Counted from the first letter of the stretch, positions 52,095 to 63,692 are shown. The stretch: DNA of 64,000 bases from Dyella lutea (GCF_024158035.1 NZ_JAMZEK010000001.1:1158001-1222000); one strand, 5' to 3'. Notes: a model not told the origin generated them from the sequence alone. Program-made: numbers and translations.

Positions 52095-54982
52095 ATGACG
52101 CACCCGGTATGCCGCCTGCGCCGCTGGCTCGCGGGAGCTGCCGGCCTGCTGGCTGCCAGTGTGCTGGCCGCCGCCCCGGCTCCGCTTGCGACGCCTGCGG
52201 TGGCCGACCGGGCGATCGAGCTGCAGCAGTTCACCCCGGAGCAGGGCCTGGGCAACCTGGCCGCCAATGTCCTGCTGCGCGACCGGCAGGGTGTGCTCTG
52301 GGTGGGCACCGAGCACGGGCTGTACCGCTTCGACGGCGTCGGCTTCCAGCCGGTGCGGACCTCGGTGGATCCGCTCGACCTGGTGGTGAACGACCTGTAT
52401 CTCTCTCCGGCCGGGCGACTGTGGGTCGGCACCCGCCGGCGCGTTTATGTGTGGGATGGCAGCGACCTGCGCCGCGTCGCCGACCTGCCGGTGGACGACC
52501 TGCAGCGCATCGCCGGTGACGGTGGCGAAGGCGTCTACGTGCGCCGCCAGCGCCAGCTCTGGCACGTGACGGCCGATGGCCTGGTGCAGACGGTGTCCTG
52601 GCCGCAGGCGCTCACGGTCGGAGCCCTCACCGATGGTCCGCTGCTCTGGCTGGACGGCAGCCTGTGGACGAGTTGCGGCCCGGCGTTGTGCCAGCGCACC
52701 GGCAGTGTCACCCGCGTGTGGGGAGCCGCCGACGGTGTGCCCGCCGACGACTGGCTCACCCTGCATGCGTCGCCGGAGGGCGAACTGTGGGCCGGAGGCG
52801 ATGCCCACCTGCTGTTCCGGCGCGCGGGTGACAGCCGTTTCGCGGCGGCGGCCGCGCCGCATCCGCTCGATGCCCTCGACCTGGATGCCGAAGGGCGCGT
52901 GCTGGCGGCCAGTGCCGGAGCGGTGTGGCGCTGGAACGGCAGCGCCTGGACCAGCTTTTCCGACGACCGCACCCTGCAGCACGCGCATCTGCGCGACCTG
53001 CTGGCCGATCCGGCCGGTGCGGTCTGGCTGGCCAGTGGCGGCCGCGGCGTATTGCGCTGGCGCGGCTACGGCCAATTCCAGAACTGGACCACCGCGCAGG
53101 GGCTGGACAGCGCGCCGACCTGGGCGATCGCCCGCGATGCCGACGGCTGGCTGTGGTTCGGCAACCAGCGCCAGGGCAACCGCCTGGCGCCGGAGGCATC
53201 GCAACTGACCCCCTGGCCAGCCGCGCTGCTGCGCCCGGGCTGGACCGACGCGATGGCGATCGTCCCGCGCGGCCGGCAGGTGTGGATCGTGTTCAACCAT
53301 GGCGTGCTGGTGCGCTACGACCTGGACAGCGGCAAGGCCCTGCAGGTGGCGACCCATCTCGGCTGGGCCAAGTTCGCGCTGGCCGACCCGCAGGGACGGC
53401 TGTGGATCGGTACCCACGGCATGCTCTGGCGCGTGGATACGCCGGACGCCCCCCAGCCCTCGGCGCAGGCGCTGCTGACCGGACTGCCGCCGGACACCAG
53501 TTTCCTGGGCGCCAGCGTGGACCGGCAGGGCCGCGTCTGGGTCGCCACCACGCACGGCCTGCTCCGTTTTGCCGATGGTCGTTTCACCCTGGTCGACCTG
53601 GGGTCGCACGAGCCGGCCGGGGGCTTCGCCGACGTGGCAGTCACGCCCGACGGGACGCTGTGGCTGGCGCCGGTGAAGGGCGGGCTGCTGCGCGGCAAAG
53701 CGGGCGCCGCCGACCGCATCGACGTGCAGGATGCCGGCGATCCCCTGCTGGGCGACACCGCGCTTTACTCGCTCGACGTCGATCCGGTGGGCCGGCTCTG
53801 GGCGTTCCACGATGCGGGCGTGGATGTGCATGCGGGCGATCACTGGCGGCGGCTGGACCACAGCGACGGCCTGGTGTGGAACGACCTGGCCACCGGCGCT
53901 TTCCATGCCGACAACGACGGTTCGATCTGGCTGGGCACCGCCGGCGGCGTCTCGCACGTGCTGCATCCCGGGCGTTTCATCGATGCCCGGCTCTCACCGA
54001 CGGTACTGCTCGATGCGCGGTACGGCGCTGCGCCGATCCGCGCCGGCGTCGCCGCCTCGCTGCCGTGGGACCGTCGCGCGCTGGTGGTCAGCCTGGCCCA
54101 GCCGGGCGTCACCCACCCCGGCGAGCAGCAGTGGCAGTACCGGCTCGACCCGGTCGGCGCGCCGGCGCACTGGGAAACCTCCACCACGCAGCGGATGCGC
54201 TATCCCGCGCTGGCTCCGGGCGACTACCGCTTCCAGGCGCGCGTGTACGACCCGGCGATGCGCGCCTACGCGCCACCGGTCGGCTTCGGGCTCGACGTGC
54301 GGCCGCCGTGGTGGCAGACCCCGTTGGCCCGCCTCGGCTACGCCGTGCTGGCGGTGCTCGTGCTGTGGGCGGGTTGGCGTTGGCGCCACGCCCGCCTGCT
54401 GCGTCACCAGGCCGAGCTGGAGGCGATGGTGCGCGAGCGCACCGTGGCGCTGGAGCAGGACAAGCGTGCGCTGGAGATCGCGCACCAGGCCCTGCAGTAC
54501 GAGGCCAGCCACGATGCGCTCACCGGCCTGCTCAACCGCGGCGCGGCGATCGAGGTGCTGGTGCGGCTGGCCAGCGAGGACGGGCCGCCGCGGCGACGGA
54601 TCGCGGTCGCGCTGATCGACCTGGACCACTTCAAGCGCATCAACGACACCTGGGGGCACCTCGCCGGCGACGCGGTGCTGGTGCAGTGTGCCGATCGCCT
54701 GCGCACGCTGGCACCGGCGAGCGCCGCGCTGGGACGCTACGGCGGCGAGAGCTGCTGGTGGTCTGGCCCGGGCTGTCTGGCGAGACGGACCTGGCCGGGC
54801 TGTTCGCGCCGCTGATGGAGATGCCCTACCGGTTCCGCGACATCGACATGCACGTGACCTGTTCGGTCGGCATCACCTGGGTGCGCGCCGGCGAGGACGT
54901 CAATGCCATCCTGCACCGCGCGGACACAGCGCTCTACGAGGCGAAGGAGCGCGGCCGGGCGCGCGTGGTGCGGGCGGACTGA
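52095..54982 (+). pseudogene. Propeller-sensor diguanylate cyclase with a frameshift in the GGDEF motif
   Basis: Layout: signal peptide (MTHPVCRLRRWLAGAAGLLA), a periplasmic two-component-propeller region with WVGTEHGLYRF, LWVGTRRRVYVW and similar repeats to about residue 640, a Y_Y_Y-like domain near 670-735, one membrane span near 742-762 (LGYAVLAVLVLWAGW), a coiled coil and a GGDEF domain. The domain starts normally (SHDALTGLLNRGAAIEVL, DLDHFKRINDTWGHLAGD) and reaches GRYGGE, where one base is missing near 54750. The first frame then stops at 54815. The other frame continues as ELLVVWPGL through CSVGITWVRAGEDV and ALYEAKERGRARV to 54982. Restoring one G gives GGEELLVVWPG, a normal active site. 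It is a recent mutation or a sequencing error. Confidence 0.85.
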
Positions 54983-55038
54983 GGCGTCCGGCCCGGCGCT
55001 CGATCACATTGACCACGGCACCAGGTGGAGCAGGTCGC

Positions 55039-55060
55039 GGCATGCGTTGAAGCGCATGCC
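55039..55060. terminator. Hairpin between convergent genes
   Basis: GGCATGCG (55039-55046) pairs with CGCATGCC (55053-55060) around a six-base loop. It lies between the diguanylate cyclase and sdaA 3' ends; no T-run, so it may be a weak terminator. Confidence 0.45.
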
Positions 55061-55120
55061 GTAGGGTTCGAGGGGGAGTCGTGAACCGGCGAACGGGGAA
55101 GTGGCAAAGCGATCTCGCGC

Positions 55121-56503
<1,383 letters not shown>

Positions 56504-56584
56504 GGATGCGCTGCGGGGGAGTGGGGAAGGACCGTTATTCTAGGCGCTCCCGCCGGTCCGGCGTCTGTACGCCCGCGTGTGTTG

Positions 56585-56824
56585 ATGAGCCACCTGATCC
56601 TCTACCAGCGCGACTACTGCCACCTGTGCGACATGGCGCTGGCGGTGATGGCCGAGGCGCACGCGCCGGATTTCGACAGTGCCTGGGTCGACGACAGCCC
56701 GCAGCTGGAAGCGCGCTACGGCACCCGCCTGCCGGTGCTGCACGACACCCGCGACGGGCGCGAGCTGGACTGGCCGTTCGATGCGGCGGCGGTACGCGCC
56801 TTCCTTCGATGCAGGGCGGGGTAG
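56585..56824 (+). CDS. Glutaredoxin-like (DUF836) small protein
   Basis: A 79-residue thioredoxin-fold protein with MSHLILYQRDYCHLCDMA, an intact C12-x-x-C15 pair and a cis-proline in GTRLPVLHD. This is the DUF836/glutaredoxin-like family, often a single-domain electron carrier of unknown partner. The ATG is in frame within a longer spurious open frame. It is divergent from sdaA (81 bases apart) and followed by a terminator-like hairpin. Confidence 0.8.
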   Translation: MSHLILYQRDYCHLCDMALAVMAEAHAPDFDSAWVDDSPQLEARYGTRLPVLHDTRDGRELDWPFDAAAVRAFLRCRAG

Positions 56825-56917
56825 ATCAGCCCGCTTTCGATCGTGTCGGCCGGTACCTTGCTTCCGCGGTGCTCTCGGTATGGAGCACTCGGCAGCACGC
56901 GCTACACGACCTGCTCG

Positions 56918-56959
56918 CCGGGCGGAAGCCGGATGCCTCCAGCTTCCGCCCGGGGTTTT
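56918..56959. terminator. Terminator between convergent genes
   Basis: A 12-base perfect stem (56918-56929 with 56942-56953) is followed by GGTTTTC on the plus strand. It lies between the glutaredoxin-like gene and the convergent propeller/VCBS gene. Confidence 0.75.
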
Positions 56960-56988
56960 CGGTATGGATGCGCCGCCGATGTCGTGTC

Positions 56989-59331
56989 CTACCGCCAGGG
57001 CAGCGGAGTAGCTCCGTTGGCTGGTGCTCCCACGACGCGCCAGCCATACGGATAGGTCCAGCTGGTGCCACCCGGTTGCGGTGCGGCTCCCGAGATGGCC
57101 GGACTGCCGGCGACCGGGCCGTACGTCATGATGGTGTGGCTTTGCGGGTTCAGGGTGTACAGGCCGGTGTTCCCATTCTGGACGAGGTAGCCAGCCGAAC
57201 CCGGTGAAATGAACGGCGCCGTGCCGCTCCAGGTCTGGCTCCTCACGACGTCGGTCTGGAAGCCGCGGGCATCGAACGTGCGCTGGAGTGTCAGGCCGTA
57301 GCCCTGGCCAGTCGCGCTGTCGTAGCGCTCCAAGCCGATGCCGTTGCCGGCATGGCCGCCGCCGATGGCCCAGGCGCTGCGGGCGGGCCGGTCGGTGGAG
57401 CCCGAGCCATCGAACGCACTGGACAGGTTGTAGCTGCGGAAGCCGCTGCCGGTGCTGTCCCACACGTAGAGGTCGCCTGCCGCACTGGTCCAGAAGATGC
57501 TGAGCCGCGGGCTCGAATTGAAGTACCCCAGCGAGACCGGGTAGTACCCGCAGCTCACGTTGACCACCTTGGAACCGATTCGCTTCGACCCTTTCATCAG
57601 CCAATAGCCGAACTGGCAGTCGGACGGATCCAGCCACAGCAGGTCGTCGTAGCCGTCGCCGTTGATGTCGCCGGCACCCACCAGCTGCCAGTTGTACGGG
57701 TAGGTGCCCACGTACTCGGACTGGAAGCCACGCCCCCCGACGTTGCTCCAGAGCCAGAGGTCGCGGTTGGTGCTGGTGAACACGAGATCGCCGTAGCCGT
57801 CGCCAGTGAAGTCGCCCGAGGCACCCACGTAATAGCCCGGGGTGATATTGAACGTACGGGCGCCGGTGCGGCGGGGGCCATGGGCGGATGAGGTCATCGT
57901 CCAGATCCCCAGCTCGCTCAGGTCGGGATTGAACCAGATCAGATCCGAGGCGCCGTCGCCGTTGAAGTCGTTCGGCACGGTATGGCTTCCCGGCGCCGCA
58001 TTGGTCGGGGAAAGCGCCGGCAGCGTGCCGAAAGACACCAATGTGTAGGAGGTGCTGAACGGCGTCACGGTGATCGAGACCGGAGCGGAGGCCGAGGTGT
58101 TTCCGTAGTGCGCCGCGTAGCTGAAGGTGTCCGTGCCGCTGAAGCCCGGGTCCGGGACGTAGGTCATCACCCCGTCGTTCACGAACACCTGGCCGTGGGC
58201 CGGTGCGGTCGGGAAGTCGTAGGCCATCGGTCGGCCGTTGCCGATGCTGGCCGGGAGGCGGACGACCAAGCGGCCACCATTACTGGTCGCATTCAGGGGA
58301 GCGGCGGAGACGGGGGCGTACAGGTTGATGTACTGGACGCCTCCGGTCACCGAGACGGCGAGGATCGAGCCGTCGGCCGACATCTTGGTGCGGCCCTGCA
58401 CGAAGGCGTTGATGCCGACGTTGTTGAATACATCCCCCACACTGTAGCTGCCGACCTGGGTCAGGGTGGAGCTGTCGTAGATCCGGACTTCGCTGGTGGT
58501 CGTCCACGGGAGGTACAGGAGCGGGCGCACCGGGTCGTAGGTGCCCCCGATCGGCTGGGGTGCCAGGGTCGCTCCGAGTGTGATGATCTGCTGGTAGCTG
58601 CTGTCATAGACGATGGCACCATGCGCCGTCGGGATCATGAACTGCGATCCGTCAGGGCTGGTCGCCATTTCGTAGTTGAATGCGGAGGTTCCGTCGGTAT
58701 ACCACTGGCGTCGGACGATGTTGCCCGTATCCGCGTAGTACACGCCCCATCGGCCATCGGAGATGTTCGACTCTGCAAAGCCGATGACCTTGCGATCGGC
58801 GCTGGGAGCAAGCATGGCGCGCTGCTGGACCATGGCGAGCTGGGTCCAGATTCCAGTCGAGGGATCCAGCTTTCGCAGCGGGACATCGCCTGAGCCCGGG
58901 AACTCGGATGTCGTCAGGAGGGTGCCATCGTAGGCATATGCGACCGAAAAAATGCCAACTTCGAAAATCTGCCCGTAGATATTCGCCAGCGGCACGGTGA
59001 TCTTGTTGTCGCTGAACGTATCCAGATTGACGAGATGAACCCACGTATTCACGCCGTCGTTGGCTTCGTCGGCTACCGCCAGCGTGTTGCCGTCCGGCGA
59101 CAGGTCCATGCCCTTGAGCACACCACCGAGGACGATCGGCGTCGACTCGCAGTCGCAGCTGAGGTCGTAGCGCAGCACCTCGGTGCCGTTGGCGATGTAG
59201 ATCATCTGCCGTGCGGTGTCGATCACCATGTCGGTACGGTTGGGCGCGGCGATGAAGGTGCCGTCGGCCTGCGCCACGCTGGCGCACAAGGCCAAGGCTG
59301 CCGCGAAGACGGCAGCAATCGAACGATGCAT
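56989..59331 (-). CDS. Large exported protein: beta-propeller, cadherin-like domain, VCBS/FG-GAP repeats
   Basis: A 780-residue secreted or surface protein. Signal peptide MHRSIAAVFAAALALCASVAQA. Residues about 25-345 look like a YVTN/WD-like propeller (DMVIDTARQMIYIANG, MDLSPDGNTLAVADE, MSADGSILAVSV). Residues about 350-430 form an Ig/cadherin-like domain (VNDGVMTYVPDPGFSGTDTFSYAA). Then FG-GAP/VCBS calcium-binding repeats follow: DFNGDGASDLIWFN, DFTGDGYGDLVFTS, DINGDGYDDLLWLD. AGGGGGAAAAC precedes ATG 59331. Function is unknown; adhesion or matrix binding is plausible. It is monocistronic. Confidence 0.75.
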   Translation of the reverse strand: MHRSIAAVFAAALALCASVAQADGTFIAAPNRTDMVIDTARQMIYIANGTEVLRYDLSCDCESTPIVLGGVLKGMDLSPDGNTLAVADEANDGVNTWVHLVNLDTFSDNKITVPLANIYGQIFEVGIFSVAYAYDGTLLTTSEFPGSGDVPLRKLDPSTGIWTQLAMVQQRAMLAPSADRKVIGFAESNISDGRWGVYYADTGNIVRRQWYTDGTSAFNYEMATSPDGSQFMIPTAHGAIVYDSSYQQIITLGATLAPQPIGGTYDPVRPLLYLPWTTTSEVRIYDSSTLTQVGSYSVGDVFNNVGINAFVQGRTKMSADGSILAVSVTGGVQYINLYAPVSAAPLNATSNGGRLVVRLPASIGNGRPMAYDFPTAPAHGQVFVNDGVMTYVPDPGFSGTDTFSYAAHYGNTSASAPVSITVTPFSTSYTLVSFGTLPALSPTNAAPGSHTVPNDFNGDGASDLIWFNPDLSELGIWTMTSSAHGPRRTGARTFNITPGYYVGASGDFTGDGYGDLVFTSTNRDLWLWSNVGGRGFQSEYVGTYPYNWQLVGAGDINGDGYDDLLWLDPSDCQFGYWLMKGSKRIGSKVVNVSCGYYPVSLGYFNSSPRLSIFWTSAAGDLYVWDSTGSGFRSYNLSSAFDGSGSTDRPARSAWAIGGGHAGNGIGLERYDSATGQGYGLTLQRTFDARGFQTDVVRSQTWSGTAPFISPGSAGYLVQNGNTGLYTLNPQSHTIMTYGPVAGSPAISGAAPQPGGTSWTYPYGWRVVGAPANGATPLPWR

Positions 59332-59598
59332 GTTTTCCCCCTGAAATCCCTTTGCCGGAAGCATCCTGCTGCATTCCTGTCGCTCCGGCTCCTGTGACAG
59401 GATTCACGGATACTAGCCTCAAGATGTGATGAGGGGGAGTGCCGCCGGCGCCAGACAGCCAGCGTGAAGCTGCAGGAAGGATCTGGCGCTCGATGGCGGG
59501 CGTCATGACGACACCACTCTCCCGCGCGACGCGCCTCGACGCCACGCCGACACGCCGATGCGCAGACTCGGGCTTTCGTCGAGCGGGCCATCGATCCC

Positions 59599-59742
59599 AT
59601 GAAACAGCCACGCCGCCTGGCCTGGATCGTTTTCGTCATCGCGCTGCTGCTCATCATTGCGGTGGGCTTCTTCCGCGCGTCGATGCATGACGAGGCACGT
59701 CCGGCGTCCGGGCCGGCTCCATCCGCGTCGACGGCCCGCTAG
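59599..59742 (+). CDS. 47-residue single-span membrane protein
   Basis: A short open frame: basic N terminus (MKQPRRLAW), one hydrophobic segment (IVFVIALLLIIAVGFF) and a polar Pro/Ser/Ala C terminus. The N-in topology expected from the charges is plausible. The ribosome site is weak (GAGCGGG), and no homologue is recognised. It lies between divergent and convergent neighbours in otherwise noncoding DNA. Could be a real small protein; support is modest. Confidence 0.4.
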   Translation: MKQPRRLAWIVFVIALLLIIAVGFFRASMHDEARPASGPAPSASTAR

Positions 59743-59764
59743 GTTCGCTGGCGTCGATCCGGCA

Positions 59765-60730
59765 TCAGCTTTCCGCGCCGATCGGATCCACCGCCTCGCC
59801 GTGCGCCAGCACGCAGGTGATCACGCCGGCGACCAGCAGCACGAAGGCCAGCGCCTCCAGCGTGGTCGGCGGGCGGTGTTCCCAGACGAAGCCGTAGATC
59901 AATGCGAACAGCGTCTCGAACAGGATCATCTGGCCGACCAGGGTGAGCGGCAGCAGCCGGCTCATGCGGTTCCACAACGCGTTGCCGGTGATCGAGGCGA
60001 GCAGGGCCAGAGCTGCCGATATGCCGCCGAAGCGCAGCCAGTCGCCGGAAGCATGGCACGCCGTATCGCCGAGCAGGGCGAACGGCACCAGGGCGAGCGC
60101 CAGCGCGCCGGTCACCACGCCGGTGAGCAGGCTCCAGTCGTGCGCGGAAACGTCGTGCAGGCGCGCCAGCCAGCGGCTGTTCGATACCGCGTACCAGGTC
60201 CACGCGGCCAGTGCGCCGCAGGCGCACAGCAGCCCCAGCAGCGCGCGGGTTCCGGTCGCATGGCCGCTGGGCAGCAGCGCCTGCCAGCCGATGCAGACTG
60301 CGCCGGCGATGCACAGAACGATCGAGGGCAGCAGGCGGCGCAGCGGCACCGCACCGTGGTCGCGGCTACCGATCACGGTGACCGTCACCGGCAGGAAGCC
60401 GACCACCAGCGAGGTGATGGCGATGCCACCCAGCTGCACGGCGCTGGACAGCAGCACGAAGTACACCACGTTGCCGACCAGCCCCAGTCCGGCCAGCCCG
60501 AGCCATTCGCGTCGCCCCAGCGCGTCGGTGGCCGCCCGCCAGCGCGGGGCCAGCAGCGCCAGCGCGATTGCGCCGTAGGCGGTGTAGCGCCCGGTGGTCA
60601 GCTCCAACGGCGTGAAGCCATGTAGCAGGGCGGGGGCGAGAAACACCAGCCCCCAGATCGCGCCCGCGGCCATGCCGTAGCCGATGCCGGCGGCGGTACG
60701 CGACGAGGTGGAAAGCGAAGCTCGGTTCAT
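59765..60730 (-). CDS. EamA/DMT-family metabolite transporter
   Basis: A 321-residue inner-membrane protein with ten predicted spans in two EamA repeats. The first has GMAAGAIWGLVFLAPALL and LVGNVVYFVLLSSAVQLG; the second ends with PLTLVGQMILFETLFALIYGFVWEHR. DMT exporters carry amino acids, sugars or drugs; the substrate is unknown. The next upstream gene on the same strand is an AraC regulator 38 bases away, so they may form an operon with the regulator first. Confidence 0.88.
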   Translation of the reverse strand: MNRASLSTSSRTAAGIGYGMAAGAIWGLVFLAPALLHGFTPLELTTGRYTAYGAIALALLAPRWRAATDALGRREWLGLAGLGLVGNVVYFVLLSSAVQLGGIAITSLVVGFLPVTVTVIGSRDHGAVPLRRLLPSIVLCIAGAVCIGWQALLPSGHATGTRALLGLLCACGALAAWTWYAVSNSRWLARLHDVSAHDWSLLTGVVTGALALALVPFALLGDTACHASGDWLRFGGISAALALLASITGNALWNRMSRLLPLTLVGQMILFETLFALIYGFVWEHRPPTTLEALAFVLLVAGVITCVLAHGEAVDPIGAES

Positions 60731-60768
60731 GTCGGCCAGCGTGGCGCAGTGTCTGCGCCCGGTCTTGT

Positions 60769-61605
60769 TCAGGGCTCGCCCCGGTTTTGCCGGGACGCCT
60801 GCGCCTGCCGCCGGTAGGCTGCGGGCGGCAGGCCGACGGCCCGCCCGAACGCGCGGGTGAAGGCACTCTGGTCCGCATACCCGCAGGCCAGCGCGATCTC
60901 CGCCAGCGGCAGCGACGTGTCCGCCAGCCAGCGCCGTGCCCGCTCGATCCGGCGCTCGGCCAGCCAGGCCTGCGGGGTGGTGTCGAGCTCCTCGCGAAAC
61001 ACCGCATGCAGCCGGCTCGAGCTCAGCCCCACGCGGGCGGCCATGTCGGCGGCGGTCCAGTCGTACTCCGGGTGCTCGGTCATGGTCGCCAGCAGGCCGA
61101 CCAGCCGTGAGGCCGGCCCCGGCGCGCTGCGCTCGACCGCATCCAGCAGCAACGGCAGCCACGCTGCGGCGCGTTGCGGCAGGCCGTCGTCGCCGAGGCT
61201 GGCCGCCATGTAGTCGATCAGGTGCGCGGCGCCCGGCCCGACCGGCAGGAAGCGCCGCGCGGCCAGCCGTTCGAGCTCTGGTTCGCCAAGCGCACGTGCA
61301 TCCACGTCGACCACCAGGAACCGGTTCGCGGTGCCGCTGGACTGTGCATGCCGCGCCGTTGGCGCGACGAACGCCGCCCGCGTCCGGTCCAGCCACGCCC
61401 CATGGCCTTCCACGTCCACCTCCATCGAGCCGCCCAGCGGCAGCACCAACTGCGCGAACGTGTGTGCGTCGGCGGCTCCGTCACGGCCGTAGCTGCGGAT
61501 ATCGAGCGAGAGGGGCGAGGCCGGTTGCATGGTGGGGGCGGCGGCGAACGGGGACGGCAGAGCATAGCCCGCCGCATGCGTCACCGTGCGCCAGGGGTTG
61601 GGCAT
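60769..61605 (-). CDS. AraC-family transcriptional regulator
   Basis: A 278-residue regulator with an N-terminal cupin-like part (FAQLVLPLGGSMEVDVEGHGAWLD) and a C-terminal double helix-turn-helix: WTAADMAARVGLSSSRLHAVFREEL and ADTSLPLAEIALACGYADQSAFTRAFGRAVGLPPAAYRR. It probably controls the neighbouring EamA transporter. ATG 61605 is used; ATG 61530 (MQPASPLSL) is in frame and may be the true start because the first 25 residues look nonconserved. Confidence 0.88.
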   Translation of the reverse strand: MPNPWRTVTHAAGYALPSPFAAAPTMQPASPLSLDIRSYGRDGAADAHTFAQLVLPLGGSMEVDVEGHGAWLDRTRAAFVAPTARHAQSSGTANRFLVVDVDARALGEPELERLAARRFLPVGPGAAHLIDYMAASLGDDGLPQRAAAWLPLLLDAVERSAPGPASRLVGLLATMTEHPEYDWTAADMAARVGLSSSRLHAVFREELDTTPQAWLAERRIERARRWLADTSLPLAEIALACGYADQSAFTRAFGRAVGLPPAAYRRQAQASRQNRGEP

Positions 61606-61723
61606 ATCGGCGCCTGGCCGGTGGCGCGGCAGGGGGGGGGCAACGGGACGCCCGTTGACCCTGCCCGGGGCGCCTGCCTAGGCTGCATCGTTCGCTTCGC
61701 GCGATCCACACGGGGAACCACTC

Positions 61724-63526
61724 ATGCGCGCACTTCGTCTTTGCCTTCCCGCCCTGCTGCTGGCGTCCACGGCGGTGACCGCCGCCGACACGGCCATTCA
61801 CGGCTTTCCGCCCGCGCTGCCGGCCGCCGATCTGGTGTTGCGCGACGCCACCATCGCCACGCTCGATCCGCTGCAGCCCAGTGCGCAGGCGCTGGCGGTG
61901 CGCGACGGCCGCATCGCCGCGGTGGGTAGCGATGCGGCGATCGCGCGCTACATCGGCCCGCACACCCGCGTGCTGGACCTGCACGGCGCCTTCGTCACGC
62001 CGGGCTTCATCGAAGGCCACGGTCACCTGCTCGGCACCGGCACCGTGCTTACCGAACTCGACCTGGGCAAGGCGCCGGACTGGGACGGCATCGTGGCGAT
62101 GGTGAAGGCCGCGGTGGCCAAGGCGAAGCCGGGTCAGTGGATCGTCGGGTCGGGCTGGCAGCAGAGCAAGTGGACGCATGCGCCGCAGCCGAACATCGAC
62201 GGCCTGCCGCTGCGCGCCAGCCTGGATGCGGTATCGCCGGACAACCCGGTGCTGCTGGAACACGTCAGCGGCCACGCCGTGTTCGCCAATGGCGCGGCGC
62301 TGAAGCTGGCCGGCATCGGCCACGACACGCCGGACCCGGCCGGCGGCACCATCGTGCGCGACAAGCAGGGCAATGCCATCGGCATGCTGCGCGACACCGC
62401 CGATGCGCCCGTCTACGCCGCCTACCAGCACCACGTCGAATCACTGCCGCCGACGTTGCAGGCCGCGCGGCGCGAGCACGCGCTCAAGCTCGCGATGCAG
62501 AACGAGGTCAGCAAGGGCATCACCAGCTTCGTCGACATGGGCGAGGACTTCGCCACGGTGGACTGGCTCAAGCAGCAGGCGGCCAAGGGCATTCCGCTGC
62601 GTCTGTACGTGAACATCGCCGAGGAGCCGGTGGCGGCGCTCGATGCAAAGCTGGCGAGTTACCGCAGCATTGATGACGCCGACGGCCACTTCACCGTGCG
62701 CGGCATCGGCGAGATCCTCTCCGACGGTGCGCTGGGCACGCACAGCGCGTGGTTCCTCAAGCCCTACAACGACGACCCCGGCATCACCGGCAAGAACGTC
62801 GTCTCGATGGCGGAGGTCCGGCAGATCGCCGAGATCGCCGCGCGCGACGGCTTCCAGCTCTCCGTGCACGCCATCGGCGACCGCGCCAACCGCGAGGTGC
62901 TGGACACCTTCCAGGACATCTTCACCCAGGATCCCGCCGCGCATGCGCTGCGCTGGCGCATCGAGCATGCGCAGCACCTGGATCCGGCCGACATCCCGCG
63001 CTTCGCGCAGCTGGGCGTGATCGCCTCGATGCAGTCCATCCACGCCTGCTCCGATGCGCCGTTCGTGGTACAGCACCTGGGCGAGCAGCGGGCCCGTGAA
63101 GGCGCCTACGTGTGGCACACGCTGATCGAAAGCGGCGCCATCGTGCTGGACGGCAGCGACACCCCGGTGGAGGACACCAACCCGATCGCCGGCTTCTATT
63201 GCGCGGTGACCCGTCGCGAAGGCAACGGCACCGCGTTCTTCCCCGCCCAGGCGAAGACGCGCCTCGAAGCCCTGCGCTCCTACACCTTGAACAATGCCTA
63301 CGCCATTTTCGAAGACCACCAGCTGGGCTCGCTCAGCCCCGGCAAGCGCGCCGACCTGGCGGTGTTCTCCGGCAATCTGCTGACCATGCCGGCCGACCGG
63401 ATCCTGCGCACGCGCGTGCTGTACACCGTCGTGGGTGGGCAGGTGGTCTACCAGCGCCCCGGCGCGCAGGCATGGAAGCACGGCGAGCTGTTCGCGCCGA
63501 TGCCGGAGTTCGATCACGTGAACTGA
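61724..63526 (+). CDS. Exported amidohydrolase (YtcJ-like)
   Basis: A 600-residue metal-dependent hydrolase of the amidohydrolase 3/YtcJ group. The signal peptide is MRALRLCLPALLLASTAVTA. The HxH metal motif is in TPGFIEGHGHLLG near residue 100; further ligands are in LSVHAIGDRANREVLDTF and WRIEHAQHLDPAD. GSDTPVEDTNPIAGFYCAVTRR and the C-terminal NAYAIFEDHQLGSLSPGKRADLAVF are family signatures. The substrate is unknown. Divergent from the AraC gene, 118 bases away. Confidence 0.9.
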   Translation: MRALRLCLPALLLASTAVTAADTAIHGFPPALPAADLVLRDATIATLDPLQPSAQALAVRDGRIAAVGSDAAIARYIGPHTRVLDLHGAFVTPGFIEGHGHLLGTGTVLTELDLGKAPDWDGIVAMVKAAVAKAKPGQWIVGSGWQQSKWTHAPQPNIDGLPLRASLDAVSPDNPVLLEHVSGHAVFANGAALKLAGIGHDTPDPAGGTIVRDKQGNAIGMLRDTADAPVYAAYQHHVESLPPTLQAARREHALKLAMQNEVSKGITSFVDMGEDFATVDWLKQQAAKGIPLRLYVNIAEEPVAALDAKLASYRSIDDADGHFTVRGIGEILSDGALGTHSAWFLKPYNDDPGITGKNVVSMAEVRQIAEIAARDGFQLSVHAIGDRANREVLDTFQDIFTQDPAAHALRWRIEHAQHLDPADIPRFAQLGVIASMQSIHACSDAPFVVQHLGEQRAREGAYVWHTLIESGAIVLDGSDTPVEDTNPIAGFYCAVTRREGNGTAFFPAQAKTRLEALRSYTLNNAYAIFEDHQLGSLSPGKRADLAVFSGNLLTMPADRILRTRVLYTVVGGQVVYQRPGAQAWKHGELFAPMPEFDHVN

Positions 63527-63610
63527 GCGGCGGCGGGTGGCACGTGTCCGGCAATCGCGCGGACACGGCTGTCTCCCGATTGCGCGATCAAATGCGTGGC
63601 GCCCATGAAG

Positions 63611-63633
63611 CCGAGGTCGGTCTCCGACCTCGG
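63611..63633. terminator. Perfect 10-base-stem hairpin
   Basis: CCGAGGTCGG (63611-63620) and CCGACCTCGG (63624-63633) form a perfect stem with a TCT loop, 84 bases past the amidohydrolase stop. It is the second of three hairpins in this 192-base convergent gap; the first is GTGTCCG/CGGACAC near 63543-63567. Confidence 0.5.
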
Positions 63634-63692
63634 TTACATCGTCAGGCACTGCGCGGACCGTGTCGCGGATCCGAACATCCGCATACATGGCC

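Noticed and set aside
52925-54982. A separate 685-codon gene covering the end of the diguanylate cyclase
   Set aside because: Only its last 78 residues have homology (end of GGDEF); the rest is an out-of-frame shadow. It is one gene with a frameshift.
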